A DNA stretch of 64,000 bases, from positions 1 through 64,000 of the forward strand of contig NZ_JANZYP010000018.1 in assembly GCF_025506355.1 (NCBI RefSeq), given 5' to 3'. The position numbers were made by a program, and so were the translations under genes. Positions within the stretch are counted from its first letter, which is position 1; each line of letters begins with the position of its first letter. Source of the stretch: Sphaerisporangium corydalis (GTDB lineage Bacteria; Actinomycetota; Actinomycetes; Streptosporangiales; Streptosporangiaceae). Of the stretch, positions 35,778-43,931 are shown piece after piece. Below the pieces are notes generated by a model that saw only the letters and a program-made list of their open reading frames with translations, was not told the origin of the DNA and did no database searches.

Positions 35778-36764
35778 ATGCGATATGCGGTCCAGGCGGA
35801 AGGTCTGGTAAAGCACTACGGCGAGACACGTGCGCTGGACGGTGTGGATCTCGTCGTCCCCGAGGGGCGGCTGCTGGGAGTGCTCGGGCCGAACGGCGCG
35901 GGCAAGACGACCGCCGTGCGGATCCTGGCCACCCTGCTGCGGCCCGACGGGGGCCGGGCCACGGTGGGCGGCTTCGACGTCGCCAAGGACGCACACCGGG
36001 TGCGGTCGCTGATCGGCCTCACCGGGCAGTACGCCGCGGTCGACGAGACGCTGACCGGCGTTGAGAACCTCATGATGATCGGGCGGCTGCTGGGCCTTCC
36101 CCGTGTGGGAGCCAGGCAGCGGGCCGGTGAGCTGCTGGCCCGTTTCGATCTGACCGACGCCGGCGGCCGGGCCGCCAAGACCTACTCCGGTGGCATGCGC
36201 CGCCGGCTGGACCTCGCGGCGAGCCTGGTGGGACGGCCCCAGGTGCTGTTCCTCGACGAGCCCACCACGGGTCTGGACCCGCGCAGCCGCACCGACCTGT
36301 GGGACGTCGTGCGCGGCCTGATGGCCGACGGCGTCACGGTGCTGCTCACCACGCAGTACCTCCAGGAGGCCGATGAGCTGGCCGACGACATCGTGGTGTT
36401 CGACCACGGGCGGGTCATCGCCTCCGGCACCTCCGACGAGCTGAAGGCGACCACCGGCGCCCAGGTGCTCCAGGTCCGGCCGATGACCGCGGCCCATCTC
36501 GACCTCGTGGCCGACGTGATGACCGACGTCATCGGCACCCGGCCCGACCTGACCGGGGGCCAGGCCACGGTCAACATCAAGGACCTCACGATGGTCCCCG
36601 CGATCGTGCGGCGCCTCGACGACCTCGGGGTCGTCGCGGCCGAGCTGAGCCTGCGCAAGTCCAGCCTCGACGAGGTGTTCCTCGCCCTGACCGGTCATCG
36701 CGCCGAAGACGAGATCCCCGCCGATGAGGCCGAGCAGTCGCAGAAGGAGGAGGTGCCCGCATGA
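35778..36764 (+). CDS. DrrA-type ABC transporter ATP-binding protein
   Basis: 328 aa. Walker A in LGPNGAGKTTAVRIL, Q-loop in GLTGQYAAVDE, signature YSGGMRRRLDLAASLVG, Walker B LFLDEPTTGLDP and switch region TTQYLQEADELADDI are all intact. A ~100-residue C-terminal domain with HRAEDEIPADEAE tail is the DrrA type found in anthracycline/daunorubicin exporters. It powers the permease encoded next, whose ATG overlaps its stop (ATGA). ATG at 35778 with GAGGAG upstream. Substrate may be any hydrophobic drug or lipid; no biosynthetic gene is near. Confidence 0.92.
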   Translation: MRYAVQAEGLVKHYGETRALDGVDLVVPEGRLLGVLGPNGAGKTTAVRILATLLRPDGGRATVGGFDVAKDAHRVRSLIGLTGQYAAVDETLTGVENLMMIGRLLGLPRVGARQRAGELLARFDLTDAGGRAAKTYSGGMRRRLDLAASLVGRPQVLFLDEPTTGLDPRSRTDLWDVVRGLMADGVTVLLTTQYLQEADELADDIVVFDHGRVIASGTSDELKATTGAQVLQVRPMTAAHLDLVADVMTDVIGTRPDLTGGQATVNIKDLTMVPAIVRRLDDLGVVAAELSLRKSSLDEVFLALTGHRAEDEIPADEAEQSQKEEVPA

Positions 36765-37573
36765 CCACGCTCACGGAGTCCGCGCCGGCGATCAACATCC
36801 CGGTCCGCATCGGGCCGGCCACCGCCCTGCGCCACACCATGACGCTCGCCTGGCGCAGTCTGGTGCAGATCAAGCACAACCCGATGGAACTGCTCGACCT
36901 GTCGGTTCAGCCGATCATGTTCCTGGTGTTGTTCACCTACGTGTTCGGCGGGGCGATCGCCGGATCCACCGGTGACTACCTGCAGTTCTCGCTGCCGGGC
37001 CTGGTCGTGCAGAACATGCTGTTCGCCACGCTCACCACCGCGATCGGGCTGAGCACCGATATCACCAAGGGCGTGTTCGACCGGCTGCGCAGCCTGCCGA
37101 TCGCCCGCTCCGCGCCGCTCGGGGGCCGCATCGTCGCCGACACGGTGAAGCAGGTGTGGGCCTTCGCCCTGTTCGTCGGTCTCGGCACCGTGCTCGGGTT
37201 CCGGGTCCACACCGGGGTCGCCGGGGTGGTCGGGGCGCTCGCGCTGCTGCTGGTGTTCGCGCTGGCCATGTCCTGGCTGTCGGTGCTCATCGGCCTGGTC
37301 GCCTCCGAGCCGGAGAAGGTGCAGATCATCGCCTTCTCGGTGATGATGCCGCTGACCTTCACCTCCAACGCCTTCGTCCCGACCAAGACGATGCCCGACT
37401 GGCTGCAGAAGTGGGTGGACGTCAACCCCGTCACCCACCTGGCCGACGCGGTCCGCGGCCTGCTCAGCGGGGGTCCGGTCGCCAGCCACGCGACGATCTC
37501 CCTGATCTGGGCCCTCGGCATCGCGCTGGTCTTCGCACCCCTGTCCCTGCGCGCCTTCCGCTCCCGCGGCTGA
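36761..37573 (+). CDS. DrrB-type ABC transporter permease
   Basis: 270 aa with six membrane helices in the ABC-2 pattern. SLVQIKHNPMELLDLSVQPIMF and FSLPGLVVQNMLFAT, then FDRLRSLPIARSAPLGGRI and MPDWLQKWVDVNPVTHLADA, are typical of DrrB. It forms the membrane channel with the preceding ATPase. It converges on the AfsR-like regulator gene, 28 bp between stops. Confidence 0.92.
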   Translation: MTTLTESAPAINIPVRIGPATALRHTMTLAWRSLVQIKHNPMELLDLSVQPIMFLVLFTYVFGGAIAGSTGDYLQFSLPGLVVQNMLFATLTTAIGLSTDITKGVFDRLRSLPIARSAPLGGRIVADTVKQVWAFALFVGLGTVLGFRVHTGVAGVVGALALLLVFALAMSWLSVLIGLVASEPEKVQIIAFSVMMPLTFTSNAFVPTKTMPDWLQKWVDVNPVTHLADAVRGLLSGGPVASHATISLIWALGIALVFAPLSLRAFRSRG

Positions 37574-37601
37574 CCTTCGCGGGGAGGGCGGCGCCGGTGT
37601 C

Positions 37602-40600
37602 CTAGGTGGGGGCCGGGGGGGTGTCCTCGGCCAGGAGGGCGAGGGGGAGGAGTTCGTGGCGGGGGAGGGAGCGGCCGTGCTCGAAGCTCCGGGCGTATTG
37701 TTCCGGGCCGAGCGCGGCCACGGTCGCGTCGGTGATGCGCACATGGTCGAACCCGACGACGTCGTCGATCCCCCGGATGTGGGCCGCCGCCCCCAGCAGC
37801 TCCGCCGCCTTCACGGCGTCGCCCTCACGGACGGTCAGGCCGGCGAGCGCGATGAGCATGAGCCCGAACGCGGCGCCGTCGTTGGTGTCCCACGCGAGGC
37901 TCAGCGCCTGGGTGTGCGCCTCGCGCGCCGCTCGCAGGTCGCCCTCCTGCTCGGCGAGCATCCCCACCGACGAGATCAGCAGGCCGCGGAACAGCCCCGG
38001 GGGGACCATCGGGTCCGACGCGAGGCGGATCGCCTCGTCGTAGTGACCTCTGGCGGCGGAGAACTTCCGCTCCTCCCGGGCGAAGTCGCCCAGCACGCTC
38101 AGCACCCCCGACTCGCCGAGCCGGTCCCCCGCCGCCCGGCAGATCTCCAGCGCCTGCGTCAGCACCGCGTCCGCGCCGGCGCGGTCTCCGGACGCGCTCA
38201 TCGCCATGGCCAGGCGGGTGCGCATGTACGGCGTGTCCTCGGTGGTGCCGATCTGGTCGACCAGGGCCAGGGCCTCGTGGATGATCGAGATGGTGAGGGC
38301 GTTGTCCCCGCGGAGCGTGCTCAGTTCCGAGAGCGCCGCCATGGCCGTGCCGACGCCCCATCGGTCGCCCACGGATCGGAAGTGGCCGATGGCGGCGCCC
38401 ACGTCCGCCTCGCCCTCGGCGAGCCGGCCGGCGCTGAAGTAGAAGTGCGCGCGCAGCAGGTGGGCGCTGGCGACCACCCACAGGTCGGGGTGGTCGAAGA
38501 GCTCGACCGCGAAGTGGTCCGGGTCGGTCACGCTGTCGAGGAAGAGCGCCAGCACCGGCTCGGCCAGCGAGACGATCGACGGCCAGGGCCGGGGGACGAA
38601 CTCCCTGGCCAGGCGCACCGCCTTCTGCAACATGACGCGGGCCTCGCGCCACTGGTTGGTGCCGCCCGCCAGGAGGATGCCGCACACCGCGAGGGCGACC
38701 GCCGCGCGTTCCGGCTCGTCGTCCCCGATCAGGGCGACCACTTCGGCGGCCCGCTGCGCGCCCTCGGCCCGGCGGCCGGCCAGGAACCAGTACCACCCGA
38801 GCGCCCCGGCGAGCCGTGCCGCGATGTCCTGTTCCCGGGAGGCGATGGCCCAGCGCAGCGCGGCGGTCATGTTGTCGTGCTGGCCGGACAGGACCTCCAG
38901 CCATTCCACCTGGTCGGCGCGCCGCAGTTCCGGTTCGGCGGTCTCGGCGAGCGCCGTGAAGAACCGCGCGTGCGCGAGCCGTACGGGACGCTCCTCCCGC
39001 GACTCGGCCAGCCGTTCGGCGGCGTACGCCCTGATGGTCTCCAGCATCCGGTAACGCTCGTTCTCGCACACGACGAGGGACTTGTCGACGAGCCTGGCGA
39101 GCACGTCGAGCACATCCTCCTTCGGCAACCCCCCCTCAAGCCTTACCGGGGGCCGTCCGCCCTCCCCCGCCGACCCGGTACGGCCGCCCTCCTCCGCCGG
39201 CCCGGCGCCGCCGCCCTCCCCCGGCGGCCCAGCACTCATCGCCCCGGGCATCTCGGGCGACCCTGCCGGTTCCCGGTACGGGGGGTCGTCGGAGCAGATC
39301 GTCTCGACGGCTTCGAGGGTGGCGCCGCCCGCGAAGGCGGCGAGCCGGCGCGTGAGCACCCGCTCCCGGTCGTCCAGCAGGTCCCAGCTCCATTCGACCA
39401 CCGCACGCAGCGTCTGGTGGCGCGGCAGCGCCGTACGGCTCCCGCCGGTCAGCAACCGGAACCGGTCGTCCAGCCGGTCGGCGATCTGCCCGGCGGACAG
39501 CGAGCGCAGCCGAGCGGCGGCCAGCTCGATCGCCAGGGGCATGCCGTCGAGCTCACGGCAGATGCGGGCCACCGCCTGGGCGTCCCCGTCCACGACATAG
39601 CCGGGGCGGACGGTGGCGGCGCGGTCGGCGAACAGGTCCTGGGCGTGCTCCTGGTCGAGCGGTTGCACCGGCCACAGCAGCTCACCGGTGAGACCGAGGG
39701 GTTCGCGGCTGGTCGCGAGGATGCGTACATCAGGGCATTCCGCCAGGATCCGGTCGACCAGCCGGGCGACGCCGTCGAGCAGGTGCTCGCAGTTGTCGAG
39801 GATGATCAGCTGCTGCCGGGACGCGAGCCCTTCCACGAGCCTGGCGGTCAGGTCGATGGCGTCGGTGGGCGGGACATCCGGGGTCCCGGCGCCCCCCGAA
39901 CCGGGGGTCCGGGCGGTCACGCGCCGGGTGTCGCGCATGCCGAGCGCGGCGAGCACCGCCTGCGGCACGCCCTCGGGATCGCGGATCGGTGCCAGCTCCG
40001 CCAGCCAGACGCCGTCGGGCATCCGGTCGGCCAGCGCCTCGCCGGACTCGACGGCCAGCCTCGTCTTCCCCGCGCCGCCGGGGCCGAGCATCGTGACCAG
40101 GCGCTGGCTCGCCAGCAGCGTCCCCGCGCGCTCGACGTCCTTCTCCCGGCCGACGAAACTGGTGAACCGGGCGCGCAGGTTCCCCTTCTTCCGCTCCGGC
40201 CCCCCCACCACGGCCGCCCCTGACACTCCGCCGTCCCCGGCGTGCGGGGACGTGCCGCGGAGGAGGGAGAGGTGGAGGTCGGCGAGGACGGGTGAGGGGT
40301 CGGCGCCGAGAAGGTCGGCGAAGTCCGCACGCGCCGCCTGGTACGCGGCGAGCGCCTCCACCTGCCGCCCCGAACCGTACAGAGCACGCATGAGCTGCCC
40401 GCGCAGCCGTTCGCTGAGCGGGTGGGCGGCGATCAGCGGCCCGAGCTCGCCGACGACCTCGGCGTACCGCCCGAGCAGCAGGTCGGCGTCGATCCGGTCC
40501 TCGACGGCGGCCAGCCGGAGCCCGTCGAGCCGGGTGATCTCCGCGACGGCGGCGTCGAACGAGCCGAGATCGGCCAGCGCCGGTCCCCGCCACAGCGCCA

Positions 40601-41003
40601 GCGCCTCACGCAGCAGCCGCGCGGCCTCGTCCGCGTCCCCACGCGCCAGGGCCGTACGCCCATCGTCGGCGAGGCGGGCGAACCGGTGGGCGTCCACTTG
40701 ATCCGGAGATATAACCAACCGGTAACCTGACGGCTCGGCGGCCACCAGACCGCGCCCCAGAGTGCCCCGGAGACGGGAGACCAGAGCCTGCAACGCGTTG
40801 CCGACACCGTTCGGCGGGCCGGCCTCCCAGACCCCCTCGACGAGGGTGCCGAACGGGACCGTGCGCCCCGGGTTGAGCAGCAGTAACGTGAGCAGAGCTC
40901 GTAGCCGCCGGCCTCCGACGTCGAGCCGCCTGCCGTCGTGGTGGACCTCCAGCGGGCCGAGCACGCCGAAGCTGACGCGCGTGTCCGACTTCGCCCCGTC
41001 CAT
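37602..41003 (-). CDS. AfsR-like SARP regulator with NB-ARC and TPR domains
   Basis: 1133 aa. Winged-helix DNA-binding domain ~10-100 (GRRLRALLTLLLLNPGRTVP; ALQALVSRLRGTLG), bacterial transcriptional activation domain ~105-250, NB-ARC ATPase with P-loop GPGGAGKTR at 307-315 and Walker B QQLIILDNCEHLLD at ~397-410, and C-terminal helical TPR-like repeats ~700-1120. A glycine/proline-rich insert interrupts the region after the ATPase (AGPPGEGGGAGPAEEGG). This is the large SARP class (AfsR/DnrI-fusion), usually an activator of secondary metabolism or export genes. It converges on drrAB and is its natural regulator by position. ATG at 41003. Confidence 0.92.
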   Translation of the reverse strand: MDGAKSDTRVSFGVLGPLEVHHDGRRLDVGGRRLRALLTLLLLNPGRTVPFGTLVEGVWEAGPPNGVGNALQALVSRLRGTLGRGLVAAEPSGYRLVISPDQVDAHRFARLADDGRTALARGDADEAARLLREALALWRGPALADLGSFDAAVAEITRLDGLRLAAVEDRIDADLLLGRYAEVVGELGPLIAAHPLSERLRGQLMRALYGSGRQVEALAAYQAARADFADLLGADPSPVLADLHLSLLRGTSPHAGDGGVSGAAVVGGPERKKGNLRARFTSFVGREKDVERAGTLLASQRLVTMLGPGGAGKTRLAVESGEALADRMPDGVWLAELAPIRDPEGVPQAVLAALGMRDTRRVTARTPGSGGAGTPDVPPTDAIDLTARLVEGLASRQQLIILDNCEHLLDGVARLVDRILAECPDVRILATSREPLGLTGELLWPVQPLDQEHAQDLFADRAATVRPGYVVDGDAQAVARICRELDGMPLAIELAAARLRSLSAGQIADRLDDRFRLLTGGSRTALPRHQTLRAVVEWSWDLLDDRERVLTRRLAAFAGGATLEAVETICSDDPPYREPAGSPEMPGAMSAGPPGEGGGAGPAEEGGRTGSAGEGGRPPVRLEGGLPKEDVLDVLARLVDKSLVVCENERYRMLETIRAYAAERLAESREERPVRLAHARFFTALAETAEPELRRADQVEWLEVLSGQHDNMTAALRWAIASREQDIAARLAGALGWYWFLAGRRAEGAQRAAEVVALIGDDEPERAAVALAVCGILLAGGTNQWREARVMLQKAVRLAREFVPRPWPSIVSLAEPVLALFLDSVTDPDHFAVELFDHPDLWVVASAHLLRAHFYFSAGRLAEGEADVGAAIGHFRSVGDRWGVGTAMAALSELSTLRGDNALTISIIHEALALVDQIGTTEDTPYMRTRLAMAMSASGDRAGADAVLTQALEICRAAGDRLGESGVLSVLGDFAREERKFSAARGHYDEAIRLASDPMVPPGLFRGLLISSVGMLAEQEGDLRAAREAHTQALSLAWDTNDGAAFGLMLIALAGLTVREGDAVKAAELLGAAAHIRGIDDVVGFDHVRITDATVAALGPEQYARSFEHGRSLPRHELLPLALLAEDTPPAPT

Positions 41004-41096
41004 GCCTTGATTGTGGCCGATACGGGGGCTTCCCGGCGCCGCCCATTCGGGCGATGGGGTCAGCGCACCCTCCAGATCCGCGTAGCATCAGCGGGC

Positions 41097-41675
41097 ATGG
41101 GGCAGCCGAGAAAATCCGTGCGCGCTGGGCGCACGGGACTCAGCGGGCGTACGGCCGTGGTCGCGATGATCTTCGCGCTGGGGTCGGCGGGCTGCGGGAT
41201 CGTGGGAGGCGGATCACCGGCCGACAGGCCGCTGGACGGGCTCAGCGTCTCCAGTCCCCGGTTCCGCGACGAGGCCCCTCTCCCGGCCGACTACACCTGC
41301 ACGGGTAAGGTCGGGAACCCGCCGCTGCGGTGGTCGGGCGTGCCCCAGAAGGAGACCAAGTCGATCGCCCTCGTGGTCGACGCCAACAACGCGCAGGGAG
41401 CGGCGGAGGTGCACTGGGTGCTGTTCAACATCGACCCGCTCACCACCGAACTCGCCCAGAACAGCGTCCCGAGAGGCGCCCTGCAGGGCCTGACGTCGAG
41501 CGGCAAGGTGGGCTACACGCCCCCGTGCCGCCCTGATGACACCTATCGTTTCAGTGTCTACGCGCTCGACTCGAAGCTCACCCTCAAGCAAGGCGCCGTC
41601 CTGCGCCAGACGCTTGAGGACATCGCCCAGCACACCGTCGCCCGAGGACGTCTCTCGGCGGCTCACATCGAGTGA
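41097..41675 (+). CDS. YbhB/YbcL-family PEBP lipoprotein
   Basis: 192 aa. The N-terminus has a basic stretch, a hydrophobic segment and a lipobox-like GSAGC with Cys at ~33, so it should be lipid-anchored outside the membrane. The rest is the phosphatidylethanolamine-binding (Raf kinase inhibitor-like) fold: PLPADYTCTGKVGNPPLRWSG, HWVLFNIDP, GYTPPCRPDDTYRFSVYAL. Two cysteines (TCTG and PPCRP) may form a disulphide. Ligand unknown. ATG at 41097; divergent from the SARP across 93 bp. Confidence 0.85.
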   Translation: MGQPRKSVRAGRTGLSGRTAVVAMIFALGSAGCGIVGGGSPADRPLDGLSVSSPRFRDEAPLPADYTCTGKVGNPPLRWSGVPQKETKSIALVVDANNAQGAAEVHWVLFNIDPLTTELAQNSVPRGALQGLTSSGKVGYTPPCRPDDTYRFSVYALDSKLTLKQGAVLRQTLEDIAQHTVARGRLSAAHIE

Positions 41676-41858
41676 CATGCTGAGCACTGGAGGTAGTTGT
41701 GGATACCAGATCTTCTCGTAGGGTGTGACAACGGTCATAGTGGTCGGACAGAATCAGATGCAATCCCGGAGCGCAGGTGGTCAACGGGGGCAGATCGCGT
41801 CGATGGCCGCGCGATCTCACCAGCGCCACTGGAAGGCCATGGCCATGAAGGTGGTGCA

Positions 41859-43850
41859 ATGATCGCGGTCATTTTCGGCCTCGTAGCCGTGGTGCTCCTC
41901 GTCCTGGTGGTCGTGGCACTCGGCATGCGGTCGATGAACCGCCGGGAGAGCAACCTGCCTCCTGAGCGGCTGCGGAAGATGGCCGAGCAGGCGGACGACC
42001 CCAACGCCAAGCGTCCGGGACGTCCCGCCGAAGAAACGTTCTTCGAGAGCTTTCCCGAGGGCTTCGACGCCTTCCAGGAGCCCGAGCGGGCTGTCGCGCG
42101 CCTGCGTTCGGGCGCCAACAGGCCGGCGTCCCGTCCCGCGGGGCGGCCCGGCGGCCGTCCGGCCCCCCGTGGCAAACAGGCCGCCTCCTCGCGCGGCCGC
42201 CGCGGCGTCGACGAGTGGGGCGACGCCGACGACTACGACGACGACTACTGGAGCCGCGTCCGCGCCGACGACGGCGCCTTCGGGGGCACCATCGCGGCGC
42301 GCATGGGCGCGAGCCGCCCGGACGTGGCCTCACCGTCCGCCGCCGCGACCCCCAAGCCCACCCCTCCGAAGGAGCGGGAGGAGTTCGACGCGAACGCCAC
42401 CACCGTGCAGGCGCCCCTTCCCGCCCGGCCGGCCGGCCTCGCCGACCTGGTGGAACCCGCCCGCAACACCGCCGCGTCCGACCGCACCGTCACCTTCCCC
42501 GCCCCCGTCCCGCAGGCGTCCGCCGCCGAGGTCCTCGGCGCGATCGGCGCCACGCAGGCGTCCGCGCGCACCCGCCGAGGCTCGCGGCCCGACCCCGCCG
42601 ACCCGCTGGGCGTCGCCGACGCCGCACGCGCCAAGGCCGACGCCGCCGCGCGCGCCAAGCCCCGGCGCCGTCCCGACGCGGGCGGCGACCCCGGCCGCAC
42701 CAACCCCGGACGCGGCGCCGACGCCCGCCGCACCGACGCCCGCCGCACCGCACCCGGCCGCGACGCCGGGCGCCCGGAGCCGGGACGCGCGCCGGGAAGG
42801 CCCGAACCGGTCCGCGCCGACTCCGGCCCCACGGGCCCGTTCGCGACCGGCCGCCCCGGCACCGGCCCGCACACCGCCACGGGTCCCTTCCCGGCCGACC
42901 CGCTGTCCGGCGGTCCCATGACCACCGGCCCCCTGCCCGGGGGCCCTCTCGCGGGCGGCGGCCTGTCCAGGGGCTCGTTCGCGGCCGATCCGCTGTCCAG
43001 CGGCCCGCTCTCCGGTGGCGCCGCCTCCCCCGGCCAGTCCCGTAACCCCGCCGGCGCCTCCCGCCCCGGTGGCCTGTCCGGCGGACCCCGGCCGCCGGAG
43101 GCCCCCCGCCCGTCGGGCGGCGGCGCGTTCGACGCGGGCCGTTCCTCGACCGGCTCCTACGAGACCCCCCGCGCGGGCGACCCCCGCGGCGGTTCCTTCC
43201 CGGCCGCCCCGACCTACGACCCGATCGGCTCCGGCGCGGCCAACGCGGCGACCGGCGAGTTCCCCTCCGCGGGGTCCTGGCCGTCCCAGCCGGCCTACCA
43301 GGCCACCGGCTCCTACGACATCCTCGACGGGCCGGCCGTCCCCGCGGCCTCCGCGTCCAACGAGACGTGGAAGTCGGCGGACTACCAGCTCCCCACCTAC
43401 GAGCCCGGGTACGCCCCCCGCGAGGGCTACACCCCCGAACCGCCCTACACCCCGGCGCCGTCCGCGCCCTCCTACGAGGTGCGCCCGGGGTGGGCGACGA
43501 TCGACGACTCCGACGGGGCGACCCCTCCGTCCGGCCGCGCGGTCTCCGCGTTCGAGCCGAACGGCGGGCGCGACCTGCCGCCCCCTCCGGGGAGCGACGA
43601 CTCGCTGCCCGGGGCCGGCCAGGGCTTCGGCTACGAGGCCGACCGCTACTCCGCGTCCGGCCCCGCCTCGTCGTGGCCGCAGCCGAGGCAGAGCGCCGGC
43701 GGGAGCTGGCCGTCGTACGGCGAGCTGTACGGGAACAGCGCGAACGGCGGCCTCGGAGCCGACCAGTCCACCCAGTCGTCGCAGGCGTCGCCGTCGCGCG
43801 GCGGCCACCGCCGACCGGCGGAGACCGACTATCCCGACTACTACCGCTGA
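41859..43850 (+). CDS. Single-pass membrane protein with long disordered domain
   Basis: 663 aa. Residues 1-22 (MIAVIFGLVAVVLLVLVVVA) are one membrane helix; the rest is cytoplasmic-looking and disordered, rich in Pro, Gly, Arg, Ala and Ser. It includes an acidic tyrosine/aspartate patch (DEWGDADDYDDDYW), degenerate (TGP-type) repeats near 300-370 and tyrosine-proline motifs (YEPGYAPREGYTPEPPYTP) near the end. ATG at 41859 is preceded by AAGGTGG and gives the anchor; earlier in-frame ATGs lack it. It is 81 bp before the SulP-carbonic anhydrase gene. No known family; perhaps a scaffold. Confidence 0.7.
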   Translation: MIAVIFGLVAVVLLVLVVVALGMRSMNRRESNLPPERLRKMAEQADDPNAKRPGRPAEETFFESFPEGFDAFQEPERAVARLRSGANRPASRPAGRPGGRPAPRGKQAASSRGRRGVDEWGDADDYDDDYWSRVRADDGAFGGTIAARMGASRPDVASPSAAATPKPTPPKEREEFDANATTVQAPLPARPAGLADLVEPARNTAASDRTVTFPAPVPQASAAEVLGAIGATQASARTRRGSRPDPADPLGVADAARAKADAAARAKPRRRPDAGGDPGRTNPGRGADARRTDARRTAPGRDAGRPEPGRAPGRPEPVRADSGPTGPFATGRPGTGPHTATGPFPADPLSGGPMTTGPLPGGPLAGGGLSRGSFAADPLSSGPLSGGAASPGQSRNPAGASRPGGLSGGPRPPEAPRPSGGGAFDAGRSSTGSYETPRAGDPRGGSFPAAPTYDPIGSGAANAATGEFPSAGSWPSQPAYQATGSYDILDGPAVPAASASNETWKSADYQLPTYEPGYAPREGYTPEPPYTPAPSAPSYEVRPGWATIDDSDGATPPSGRAVSAFEPNGGRDLPPPPGSDDSLPGAGQGFGYEADRYSASGPASSWPQPRQSAGGSWPSYGELYGNSANGGLGADQSTQSSQASPSRGGHRRPAETDYPDYYR

Positions 43851-43931
43851 TCGGACAGGCTTCCCCCGGCGTGGGTAAAACGCGGCGGCCAACTCCCCAT
43901 CAGGACGGCCGCCGCGACATAGGGTCGCCTC

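Noticed and set aside
37602-37640. Possible tenth stop-spanning duplication at the end of the SARP gene
   Set aside because: Only AGGACACC is shared; too short to separate from chance in this composition.
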